Below are positions 45,100 through 52,401 of a DNA stretch of 60,343 bases, in pieces. This DNA comes from Gemmatimonadota bacterium (GTDB taxonomy: Bacteria; Gemmatimonadota; Gemmatimonadetes; Gemmatimonadales; Gemmatimonadaceae). Position numbers and translations under genes: made by a program. The notes under the pieces are model-generated. The model ran no database searches and was not told the DNA's origin. It saw only the letters and a program-made list of their open reading frames with translations. Within the stretch, counting starts at the first letter, position 1, and the number at the start of each line of letters is the position of its first letter. The stretch covers positions 1 through 60,343 of the forward strand of contig JANYKA010000033.1 in the NCBI GenBank assembly GCA_025358315.1, written 5' to 3'.

Positions 45100-46718
45100 T
45101 GGCCATCAAGGGCAGTCTCAAGGAGGCCAGTCTCCCGGACGTGTTGCAACTGCTGTCGATGGGCAAGAAATCCGGATGCCTGTCGGTGACGCATCGCAAT
45201 AATTTTGGATCAATCTTTTTCGACAAGGGGAAGATCAGCTATGCGGCGATCGTCAACCGCCGCGACCGGCTCGGCGACATTCTGACCAAGAGTGGCGCGA
45301 TCACCGTTGAACAGCTGGATGTGGCGATCGAGGCACAGGGGAAAGAACGTGATAAGCGGCTTGGTGAAATTCTCGTCGGATTGGGGATCATCTCGAAGGA
45401 AGAGTTGCATAAGCAGATTCGTATTCAGATTGAAGAAGCGGTCTATTTTCTGTTTACGTGGACGCAGGGCACGTTCAATTTCGAAGCCGACATCCGGCCG
45501 GAAGAGCAGGACTTTCTTGTCCAGATCAATCCCGAGTCGCTGCTGCTGGAGGGGGCGCGGCGGGTGGACGAGTGGAGTCTGATCGAAAAGAAAATTCCGT
45601 CGTTTGATATCGTGTTTGATGTCGACCGCAAGCGGCTCGACGCAAGCGGCGCCAAGCTGACGCGCGAACAGGAAAGTCTGTTGCCGCTCATCGACGGGCG
45701 CCGTGATGTTGGCGCGCTGATCGAAGATTCGGGATTTGTCGAATTCGAAGTCGGCAAGGCACTGTACGGCCTTTCGAACGCCGGATTCCTGCACAAAGTC
45801 GGCAAGACGCGAGCGCCGGACGTCATGGCTCCTGATGCACGCATCGAAGAGCACCGCAATCTCGGTGTCGCATTCTATAAGACCGGCATGCTTGACGAGG
45901 CCGAGCGGGAATTCCGGCGCGTGGCCGAACTGCGGCCGGGCGACCAGCAATCGCGGTTCTATCTGGGACTTGCGCATATCCGGCTTGGCCAGTGGGAAGA
46001 GGCCGTTGCCGATTTCGAAGTCGTCACCGCTGCCCGAACCGCGGGCGCCGCGGCATTCCACAATCTTGCGTTCGCGTTCGAACGCATGGGGGCGTTCGCG
46101 AAAGCGCATGACGCGCTACGCGAGGCCGTCAAGCGCGGCGGCGACCGCGATCCGCGGGTGCTCACCTCACTGGGTGTGTTGGCGTTGCGCGAAGGTGATT
46201 TGGAATCGGCAACGGCGTCATTCATCGCCGCGCGGTCGTTGGGTACGGCGCGTGCGCCGTCGCCGGCGTGGTTCCACTATGCTGCGCTCGCTTCCGCGCT
46301 TGCCGGCCGCACCGACGACGCGATTGCCACACTCCTCGATGGGACGCAGGCGTATCCGCACTCGGCGGTGCTGTACAACAATCTGGCGGTCGCGCTGGAA
46401 CGCAAAGGCAAGTTTGATGATGCGCTGGTTGCGGCGGAGCACGGTGTCGTGGAAGACACTGGCATTGCCCAGCTACACAAGAACATCGGCGACGCGCATT
46501 ACCGCGCGGGCCGATTCGACGATGCGTTTGAAGCGTATCAGCGTGCGGTAAAGTTCAACGACGTCCTCGGCCCCGATATGTGGCAAAAACTCGGGAATAT
46601 CAAACTCAGGCGGCGGGAACGCGACGACGCGATCCGCTTTTGGGAGCGTTCCTTGGCGCTTGATCCGGACAATCCGATCGTCCGGCAGAATATCGAGGCG
46701 GCGAAGGAATTGCCGTGA
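45099..46718 (+). CDS. DUF4388/PATAN-TPR protein (second paralogue)
   Basis: A 539-residue protein starting at ATG 45099, with GAGGA nine bases upstream. Residues 1-100 are DUF4388/PATAN (GSLKEASLPDVLQLLSMGKKSG, GSIFFDKGKISYAAIV). The following block LGEILVGLGIISKEELHKQI and ESLLLEGARRVDEWSLIEKK matches the paralogue at 39.9 kb segment by segment. From about residue 260 to the end are TPR repeats (HRNLGVAFYKTGMLDEAEREF, LYNNLAVALERKGKFDDAL). It probably acts as an adaptor. It overlaps the tandem DnaA-like gene by one base (TAATG) and cheR by four. Confidence 0.87.
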   Translation: MAIKGSLKEASLPDVLQLLSMGKKSGCLSVTHRNNFGSIFFDKGKISYAAIVNRRDRLGDILTKSGAITVEQLDVAIEAQGKERDKRLGEILVGLGIISKEELHKQIRIQIEEAVYFLFTWTQGTFNFEADIRPEEQDFLVQINPESLLLEGARRVDEWSLIEKKIPSFDIVFDVDRKRLDASGAKLTREQESLLPLIDGRRDVGALIEDSGFVEFEVGKALYGLSNAGFLHKVGKTRAPDVMAPDARIEEHRNLGVAFYKTGMLDEAEREFRRVAELRPGDQQSRFYLGLAHIRLGQWEEAVADFEVVTAARTAGAAAFHNLAFAFERMGAFAKAHDALREAVKRGGDRDPRVLTSLGVLALREGDLESATASFIAARSLGTARAPSPAWFHYAALASALAGRTDDAIATLLDGTQAYPHSAVLYNNLAVALERKGKFDDALVAAEHGVVEDTGIAQLHKNIGDAHYRAGRFDDAFEAYQRAVKFNDVLGPDMWQKLGNIKLRRRERDDAIRFWERSLALDPDNPIVRQNIEAAKELP

Positions 46719-47545
46719 GCGCTTCGGCCGACGACGCCGAGTCGTTCATGGCGCTGACGGAGAAGATTTCCCGTGAGCGCGGATTCGGCACCGCGAGCTA
46801 CAAGGACGGGTGCCTGCGGCGCCGCATTGCCGTGCGCATGCGGGCCAACCGCGTGGACGATTACGCGGCATACAGTCATTTGCTCGACCGCGACCCACTG
46901 GAATTCGATCGTCTGCTCGACGCGTTAACAATCAATGTGACGAAGTTGTTTCGGAACAACGATGCGTGGGAAGCGGTCGCTGCGACGGTGCTGCCGGAGT
47001 TGTGGTCTGGAGAGTCTGCCCGAATTCAGAACTGGGTCGCCGGTTGTGCGTCCGGAGAAGAAGCGTACACACTGGCCGCGTTGTGGCACGAGCACGTGAC
47101 GGCCCACCCGGCCGCCGGCGCGCTTGGACGGGTGCGTATCACGGCGAGTGATATAGATCGTCGATCGTTGATCGCCGCAGAGGTGGGCGCGTTCGTCCCG
47201 GAAGCGCTGACGGAAACGCCGGACAGCATGCGTACCCGATATTTCGCGCACATGGATACGGACGGGCGCGCGCATGCGGCACCGGAGCTACGGGACATGA
47301 TCCGCTTCGAACGGCGCGACTTGCTGTCAGAGCCGCCGCCAGCGGGTGCGATCCATCTTATTACGTGTCGCAACGTCATCATCTATTTTGATCGCCCGTC
47401 GCAAGAAGCGCTGATGGAGCGCTTTCACCATGCACTCGCCGTGGGCGGTTTTCTCGTGTTAGGGAAGGTCGAGACGTTGCTGGGTCCGTCGCGCCTGCTG
47501 TTCGACGTGGTCGACCAACGCAACCGCATCTTCCGCCGCGCGTGA
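46715..47545 (+). CDS. cheR: CheR receptor methyltransferase
   Basis: A 276-residue SAM-dependent enzyme. The N-terminal helical domain has CLRRRIAVRMRANRVDDYAAY and TINVTKLFRN. The SAM site is WVAGCASGEEAYTLA, and ITASDIDRRSLIAAEVG, LITCRNVIIYFD and GGFLVLGKVETL complete the fold. It methylates glutamates of chemoreceptors, so receptors must exist elsewhere in the genome. It starts at GTG 46715 and overlaps both neighbours. Confidence 0.95.
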   Translation: MSASADDAESFMALTEKISRERGFGTASYKDGCLRRRIAVRMRANRVDDYAAYSHLLDRDPLEFDRLLDALTINVTKLFRNNDAWEAVAATVLPELWSGESARIQNWVAGCASGEEAYTLAALWHEHVTAHPAAGALGRVRITASDIDRRSLIAAEVGAFVPEALTETPDSMRTRYFAHMDTDGRAHAAPELRDMIRFERRDLLSEPPPAGAIHLITCRNVIIYFDRPSQEALMERFHHALAVGGFLVLGKVETLLGPSRLLFDVVDQRNRIFRRA

Positions 47546-48018
47546 CGGATCAACGCGTGCGTATCGCCCATCACGCTGTGAGGCGCGGGAGCGGCCGGTT
47601 GGTGACGGTCGGACTCGGGTCGTGCGTGGCCATCGCACTGCACGACGCATTGGCACGAGTCGGCGGGTTGGCGCACGTACTGCTACCGCAAGTGATCGGG
47701 GGGCAGGGCGAGCCGAACCGGGCAAAGTTCGCATCGACGGCCGTACCGTTGCTCATCGAAGATATGCGTGCTCTTGGAGCATCCGGCCCGTTCGTGGCCA
47801 AGCTTGCCGGCGGCGCTTCGCTGTTTGGCCCGTTGCTGGCGATGGGAGGGTCCGTGGGCGCCCGCAACATCGCGGCCGCACGGGCCGCGCTGCAAGACGC
47901 GCGAGTGCCATTGATTGGCGAGGATGTCGGCGGCATGGCCGGTCGCACGGTCACACTCGATGTGGCCACCGGCACATTTCTGGTGAAGACCGTGCGCGGA
48001 GGGGAACGTGCTATCTAA
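47542..48018 (+). CDS. cheD: CheD chemoreceptor glutamine deamidase
   Basis: A 158-residue protein with the catalytic pair C28 (TVGLGSCVAIAL) and H45 (GGLAHVLLP), one residue offset from Thermotoga CheD (C27/H44). IGARNI-like VGARNIAAARAAL and GEDVGGMAGRTVTLDVATG are conserved. It deamidates receptor glutamines and activates CheC, whose gene is in the same cluster. It overlaps cheB by 11 bases. Confidence 0.94.
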   Translation: MTDQRVRIAHHAVRRGSGRLVTVGLGSCVAIALHDALARVGGLAHVLLPQVIGGQGEPNRAKFASTAVPLLIEDMRALGASGPFVAKLAGGASLFGPLLAMGGSVGARNIAAARAALQDARVPLIGEDVGGMAGRTVTLDVATGTFLVKTVRGGERAI

Positions 48019-49120
48019 GCCGCGTTCCGTGCTGGTCGTAGATGACAGTGCGCTGATTCGCACCATGGTGCGTGAGGTGATCGCCGAGTTTGGCGACTTT
48101 GTCGTCGTGGGCACGGCACGCGATGGTGCCGATGCCCTGAGGCAGGTGCACGAACTAAACCCCGATATTGTCACGCTCGACATTGAGATGCCCGGGATGG
48201 ACGGCATTGCCACGCTCCGCGAACTGATGCGAGATGCCCCGCGTCCGGTGGTGATGCTTAGCGGAGCCGAAACTCGCGGTGATGTGGATCTGACGCTCCT
48301 GGCACTGGAACTTGGCGCGGTGGATTTTGTGCGCAAGCCGAATGCGGCGGGCACGCAGCAAGTGCGGCAGGTCGCCGAACGACTGCATGAAGCGTTGCGA
48401 GCGGCCGCGATAGTAAACCTGCGCGGCCCTGCCGCAGCGGCGGCAGCGGCCGGGATGCCGGCGATCCGGCGGACGCCCACCGGGTTACGCCGGGTGACGC
48501 CCGATACCCGGGCTGCGCGAGCCGCGGTCGCGATTGCCAGCAGCACGGGAGGGCCTCGCGCCCTTATGGAAATAATCCCGGGATTCGGTCGCGAACTTGA
48601 TGCTGCGGTACTGATTGCGCAGCACATGCCGCCGGGATTTACCGCCGGACTGGCGCGCCGGCTGAACGACGAGTCGGTACTCGCGGTGACCGAGGCGCGC
48701 GATGGCGAACCGCTTTTACCAAACCACGTGTATGTCGCGCCGGGCGGATGGCACATGCGGGTGCGCGGTGTAGAGCACGGCGTCGGGCACAGTGCGAGAA
48801 TCGTACTTGACGACTCTCCGACCGTATGGGGCGTGCGACCAGCCGCCGATCTGTTGTTTGTATCAGTGGCGGAATTGTTTGGATCGGCGTCGGTCGGCGT
48901 CGTCCTCACCGGAATGGGGCGCGACGGCAGCGCCGGCCTTGCCGCCATTCGAGCGGCTGGCGGCGGCGCCGTGGTGCAAGACCGCGATTCCGCGACGATT
49001 TATGGAATGCCGCTGGCCGCGCTCGAAAGTGCCGGTGCCGATCGCGTGGTGTCACTCCACGGTGTTACAGCGGCGGTGGAGACGTTGCTTCATGCCCGCC
49101 GCGACGGAGCGTCCCGATGA
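48008..49120 (+). CDS. cheB: CheB receptor methylesterase/deamidase
   Basis: A 370-residue two-domain protein. The receiver (1-125) has D58 in IVTLDIEMPGMDG. A Pro/Ala linker leads to the esterase domain, with the catalytic serine in IASSTGGP (S179), histidine in IAQHMPPGFT and aspartate in TGMGRDGSAG. It removes methyl groups from receptors when phosphorylated by CheA. It begins at GTG 48008 inside the end of cheD and overlaps the next cheW (ATGA). Confidence 0.95.
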   Translation: MLSKPRSVLVVDDSALIRTMVREVIAEFGDFVVVGTARDGADALRQVHELNPDIVTLDIEMPGMDGIATLRELMRDAPRPVVMLSGAETRGDVDLTLLALELGAVDFVRKPNAAGTQQVRQVAERLHEALRAAAIVNLRGPAAAAAAAGMPAIRRTPTGLRRVTPDTRAARAAVAIASSTGGPRALMEIIPGFGRELDAAVLIAQHMPPGFTAGLARRLNDESVLAVTEARDGEPLLPNHVYVAPGGWHMRVRGVEHGVGHSARIVLDDSPTVWGVRPAADLLFVSVAELFGSASVGVVLTGMGRDGSAGLAAIRAAGGGAVVQDRDSATIYGMPLAALESAGADRVVSLHGVTAAVETLLHARRDGASR

Positions 49121-49605
49121 TCTCAGTGGCAACTGCGGTGCCCGAACGCGGGGCAGCGCGCCCGCTGCACGTCGTCGCCCGAGTGGGAGGAGAGCGGTTT
49201 GCTTTTCCGGTCACCGACGTCGAAGAGGTGATCGATGCTCCGCAGATCGACTGGGTTCCCGGCGCTGCCCACGGGCTCGCGGGGCAGATGCGGTATCGTG
49301 ACCGCACGGTGAGTGCATTCGACGGTGGCTGGGCGCTGGGAGTGACGCGTACCGCAGATGGCGGCACGGCGCTCATTCTGCGCGACGGCACCCGCCGCTT
49401 CGCGGTGATGGTGGATGATGTCGACGACTTGACATCGTTCGCGCCTGACGCGGTGCACGCCGTGCCGGCTGGCACCGATAGTGATGGCGTACTGTCTGGT
49501 GTGTGGTTGGCGGGTGCGGCGCAGCTAGTGGGGCTCGTCAATACCGAGGCGCTGTTGATTCGTCTAGCAACGTTCGGCGCATCTGCCATTGGAGACGCAC
49601 AATAA
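49117..49605 (+). CDS. cheW: CheW-like protein (second copy)
   Basis: A 162-residue CheW-domain protein: HVVARVGGERFAFPVTDVEEVID, VPGAAHGLAGQMRYRDRTVSAFD and FAVMVDDVDDLTSF. The central LINLRG motif is changed to LAGQMRYRDR, so it is more divergent than the other copies. ATG 49117 overlaps the cheB stop, and GGAG precedes it by seven bases. It may link a different receptor set, or act as an adaptor with altered CheA contact. Confidence 0.85.
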   Translation: MISVATAVPERGAARPLHVVARVGGERFAFPVTDVEEVIDAPQIDWVPGAAHGLAGQMRYRDRTVSAFDGGWALGVTRTADGGTALILRDGTRRFAVMVDDVDDLTSFAPDAVHAVPAGTDSDGVLSGVWLAGAAQLVGLVNTEALLIRLATFGASAIGDAQ

Positions 49606-50093
49606 TGAACGCGACGGAAAAGTCCGGGCGCACCCAACTGGTGGTCTTTCGGGTGGGCGACGATCGTTTTGCAGCCGACATTTTTGCGGTCGAGCGTGTG
49701 CTGCGGTTCACCGCGCCGAGACCGATCCCCAATGTTCCCGCCTGGCTCGAAGGCGTGATGGATTACGGCGGCCGCGTGGTGCCCGTCATCGATTTGCGAA
49801 TGCGTTTTGAGTTGCCGGCGGCGTCGTCACGGGAGTCTGCTCGGATTCTTGTCGTGGTTGCCGGTGATGAATGGATCGCCGCCGTCGTCGACGGGGTTGA
49901 TGAAGTGATCACCGTGACCGCCGCGCAACTGGAGCCGCCGCCGCCGTTGTTCAAAGGACTGGCGAAACAATATCTTCGCGCGTTGGTGCGGCGCAGTGAT
50001 CACGTCATCGTGGCGCTGGACGTTGCGCAACTGCTCACGGCGCGGGAGCAAGTGATTCTCGAACAGGTTGTGGCGGGGGCGGCGCATGTCTGA
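49605..50093 (+). CDS. cheW: CheW-like protein (third copy)
   Basis: A 162-residue CheW domain: LVVFRVGDDRFAADIFAVERVLRF, NVPAWLEGVMDYGGRVVPVIDLRMRF and WIAAVVDGVDEVITV. The landmark LEGVMDYGGRVVPVIDLR is close to canonical CheW. The start at ATG 49605 shares one base with the previous stop (TAATG), and its end overlaps the next TPR gene by eight bases. Confidence 0.9.
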   Translation: MNATEKSGRTQLVVFRVGDDRFAADIFAVERVLRFTAPRPIPNVPAWLEGVMDYGGRVVPVIDLRMRFELPAASSRESARILVVVAGDEWIAAVVDGVDEVITVTAAQLEPPPPLFKGLAKQYLRALVRRSDHVIVALDVAQLLTAREQVILEQVVAGAAHV

Positions 50094-50949
50094 CGAAACA
50101 CTGGCAACGTACAAATCCAGATTTTCCGATATCGACGCGCGGCTCGATACCACCCTCGCCGATCCGGACCGGGCGAAGGTCAAGGGCGAGATCATCACGC
50201 TGTTTAAGAGCGTTGAGCAACAGGTGACAGAGCTGTCGGCGTTGAAGGACGACATCAAAAAACTTGTCGACAAGTTCAAGGCCCAGCAGACCGCAGCGTC
50301 GCCGTCGCTGGCACCGCAATTTACCGGCGATCGTCCCATGGTTCATGCCGATCATATTGGCGCGTCGACGTTCATTGAAAAAGGGTGGAGCCGCCTCTCA
50401 CTCGGTGACTACGACGGCGCCGAGGCGGCGCTCAACAAGGCGATTGCGCTGTCGCCGGGCGATCCGCAAAGCGAGGCGCTACTGGGGTGGGCGCAGATGC
50501 TGAACGAAAAATACGACGATGCCATGATGAGTTTTCAAAAAGTGCTGATGCGCGAACCGCAGAATGCGCTGGCGCGTATAAATGTCGGTTACATTTGTTT
50601 GAAGAAAGGCATTTTTGGCGAGTCCATTGAACATTTGTCGAAGGCCATCCGGCTTGACAACGACAAGAAGGCCACCCTGTATGCGCATTTTTATCTCGGT
50701 CTCGTGTATCTCGAACGTGAAATGTATGAAGACGCGGAAACATTTTTCCAGAAGACCTTGGTGCTGGGTCCGAATTTGATTGAGGCGTATTACGAACTTG
50801 GGCGCTCCTATTGGTTCAACGAGCAGACCGAGGATGCAAAGGAAACGTGGAAAAAGGGTTTCGCGACCAACAAGTTCAATCCGTGGGGGAAGCGCTGCGC
50901 CGAATTGCTGGCGGTTGTGGAGGCCGGAGGGCAGCCACCAAAGAACTGA
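50086..50949 (+). CDS. Coiled-coil/TPR protein of the chemosensory cluster
   Basis: A 287-residue protein. Residues 1-70 are helical and heptad-like (VKGEIITLFKSVEQQVTELSALKDDIKKLV; core EQQVTELSALKDDIKKLV). From about residue 95 there are four or five TPR repeats (AINVGYICLKKGIFGESIEHL-like ARINVGYICLKKGIFGE, YELGRSYWFNEQTEDAKETW). No signal peptide is seen. It is translationally coupled to the third cheW and to the peptidase gene that follows. Role unknown, probably an assembly or adaptor protein. Confidence 0.82.
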   Translation: MSDETLATYKSRFSDIDARLDTTLADPDRAKVKGEIITLFKSVEQQVTELSALKDDIKKLVDKFKAQQTAASPSLAPQFTGDRPMVHADHIGASTFIEKGWSRLSLGDYDGAEAALNKAIALSPGDPQSEALLGWAQMLNEKYDDAMMSFQKVLMREPQNALARINVGYICLKKGIFGESIEHLSKAIRLDNDKKATLYAHFYLGLVYLEREMYEDAETFFQKTLVLGPNLIEAYYELGRSYWFNEQTEDAKETWKKGFATNKFNPWGKRCAELLAVVEAGGQPPKN

Positions 50950-51977
50950 TGGCGCGAGAAATCTTCCCGGCCGGTTCGCATTTGCGGGCCCGTGTGCTCG
51001 GTCTGCTGATGGTGTGCAGTATTCTGGCTTCGCCGGCAACATCACAAACGTTGGCGTTACCCGCCGACGCTATTCGCTTGGACAGTGGCCGGTTCACCTT
51101 TGTGGCCTTCCCCAAGGATGAGCGTCTGGCGCGGTCGTTGCTCAAGCAGGTGCTGACGACCGACACGTTCCCCGGATTGCCCCGACCGACCACACACGCC
51201 GTGATTCAGATCGCGCCGGATATGCGCCGATTCCGTGATTGGATCGGGCCGGGTGCGCCGGAGTGGGGTGCGGCCATCGCGATCCCGGAGGAAGGCCGGA
51301 TTGTATTGCAGGGAAGCGCCGCGAATTCAGCGGCGGGCAACCCGCGTGTGACGGTGCGTCATGAGCTGGCCCATCTGGCGCTGTACAATGTGCTCGGGCA
51401 TATGCCGCCGCGCTGGTTCGACGAAGGCTATGCCTCCTATGCCGCCCGCGAATGGGGGCGCGACGAACTGCTGGCAACGAACGCCGCCCTGGTGCTGCGC
51501 GGCATGCCACATTTCGAAAATCTTGACCGCTATTTCTATAGTGGGGAATCGCGTGCCCAGCAGGGATATGCGCTCGCCCAGCGAGCGGTTGCGGAAATCG
51601 CCGAGTTGGATCGGGAGCGCGGCCTGTCGCTGTTTTTTGTGCGGTGGCGCGAAACGCAGTCGTTTGACGTGGCACTGCGGCGGGCCTACGGCGTGACCGA
51701 GCCCGAGATGGAAGCGCGCTGGCGCTCCAACACCCGGCGTCGCTATGGCGGGCTGGCCCTCTTCGCCGACGTGACCGTTGGTGCCTTGGCGCTATTGTTG
51801 TTGCTCGGCCCCGCGTGGATTGCGCGCCGTCGCCGGGATCGGCGTCGGCTCGCGCAAATGCGGGTTGCCGATGCCGCTCAGGAGGCCCGTGAACGCGAAA
51901 GCGCACTTGAAGCGCTACTATCGGGTATTATTCATAAGTCGCCGCCGGATTCCGGTCCCGAACAGGGCGCGGGGTGA
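50949..51977 (+). CDS. Exported peptidase-MA-like gluzincin with C-terminal membrane anchor
   Basis: A 342-residue protein. A signal peptide covers about residues 1-33 (VLGLLMVCSILASPATSQ). The zinc motif HELAH has H138, E139 and H142, and E159 in RWFDEGYASYAAREW is the likely third ligand, giving a peptidase-MA-like layout. Near the C terminus one membrane helix (FADVTVGALALLLLLGPAW) is followed by a basic cytoplasmic tail. The catalytic domain should face the periplasm. It overlaps the upstream TPR gene by one base and ends the long operon. Confidence 0.83.
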   Translation: MAREIFPAGSHLRARVLGLLMVCSILASPATSQTLALPADAIRLDSGRFTFVAFPKDERLARSLLKQVLTTDTFPGLPRPTTHAVIQIAPDMRRFRDWIGPGAPEWGAAIAIPEEGRIVLQGSAANSAAGNPRVTVRHELAHLALYNVLGHMPPRWFDEGYASYAAREWGRDELLATNAALVLRGMPHFENLDRYFYSGESRAQQGYALAQRAVAEIAELDRERGLSLFFVRWRETQSFDVALRRAYGVTEPEMEARWRSNTRRRYGGLALFADVTVGALALLLLLGPAWIARRRRDRRRLAQMRVADAAQEARERESALEALLSGIIHKSPPDSGPEQGAG

Positions 51978-52012
51978 GGTGTCGAATGACAATCTCATTA
52001 AGTGATGGTAAA

Positions 52013-52031
52013 TCAAGCAACGCTTGCTTGA
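52013..52031. promoter_or_regulatory. Inverted repeat overlapping the -35 element, likely operator
   Basis: TCAAGCAA (52013-52020) and TTGCTTGA (52024-52031) form a perfect eight-base inverted repeat with a three-base spacer. The right arm covers the first four bases of the -35 hexamer, the usual place for a repressor site. The regulator is not identifiable here. Confidence 0.6.
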
Positions 52032-52056
52032 CACTACCATAGTAGAGTCCTAAACT
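52028..52056 (+). promoter_or_regulatory. Strong sigma70-like promoter
   Basis: A consensus TTGACA (52028-52033) and TAAACT (52051-52056) are separated by exactly 17 bases. Transcription would begin near 52062-52064, two to four bases before the ATG of the small gene at 52066, so the message would be essentially leaderless. It could also transcribe tRNA-Val downstream. Confidence 0.75.
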
Positions 52057-52065
52057 CAGCCCCTC

Positions 52066-52236
52066 ATGGCAGATACGGAACGCGCTCGAATCGGGAAACC
52101 CGCCCTGAAATGGGGCATCGCGGCAGTGGTTTTGACCGCCGGCTACGCCGACTTGGCGCGTGGCGGTGAAACGATTGCACCGATACTTCTCGTCGTTGGC
52201 TACGCCGTACTCGTACCCCTAGCCATACTGTCGTAG
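52066..52236 (+). CDS. Small membrane protein, 56 residues
   Basis: A short frame beginning MADTERARIGKPALKWG and containing two hydrophobic segments (IAAVVLTAGYADLA and IAPILLVVGYAVLVPLAIL). The N terminus is basic. It sits directly under a strong promoter with almost no leader and ends nine bases before the tRNA-Val gene. I do not know a specific family; it resembles short, uncharacterised two-helix proteins. A role in membrane organisation cannot be inferred from sequence. Confidence 0.7.
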   Translation: MADTERARIGKPALKWGIAAVVLTAGYADLARGGETIAPILLVVGYAVLVPLAILS

Positions 52237-52245
52237 GGCTTGGAA

Positions 52246-52319
52246 GGGCGAATAGCTCAGCTGGTTAGAGCACCTGCCTTACACGCAGGGTGTCGGGGGT
52301 TCGAATCCCTCTTCGCCCA
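52246..52319 (+). tRNA. tRNA-Val (anticodon UAC)
   Basis: The acceptor stem GGGCGAA pairs with TTCGCCC, the D arm is GCTCAGCTGGTTAGAGC, and the anticodon stem CCTGC/GCAGG encloses the loop CTTACAC with anticodon TAC (52280-52282). The T arm GGGGGTTCGAATCCCTC is regular. The CCA end is not encoded. A T-rich stretch follows directly and may end transcription. Confidence 0.96.
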
Positions 52320-52367
52320 TCTTTTTGGACCCCCGCTGGGCGACGTCCGGGCCGCTTCGGGGTATGA

Positions 52368-52381
52368 AGTGACAGGTCACT
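52368..52381. promoter_or_regulatory. Short perfect inverted repeat before the TPR gene
   Basis: AGTGAC (52368-52373) and GTCACT (52376-52381) flank a two-base spacer, six bases before the GGAGG ribosome site of the next gene. It may be a regulator site near the promoter or leader. Confidence 0.4.
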
Positions 52382-52401
52382 GCTTTGGAGGAACTACCGT
52401 G

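Noticed and set aside
52240-52401. Upstream extension of the TPR gene through the tRNA
   Set aside because: It would translate tRNA-Val sequence; a clear GGAGG site and signal peptide support the start near 52400.
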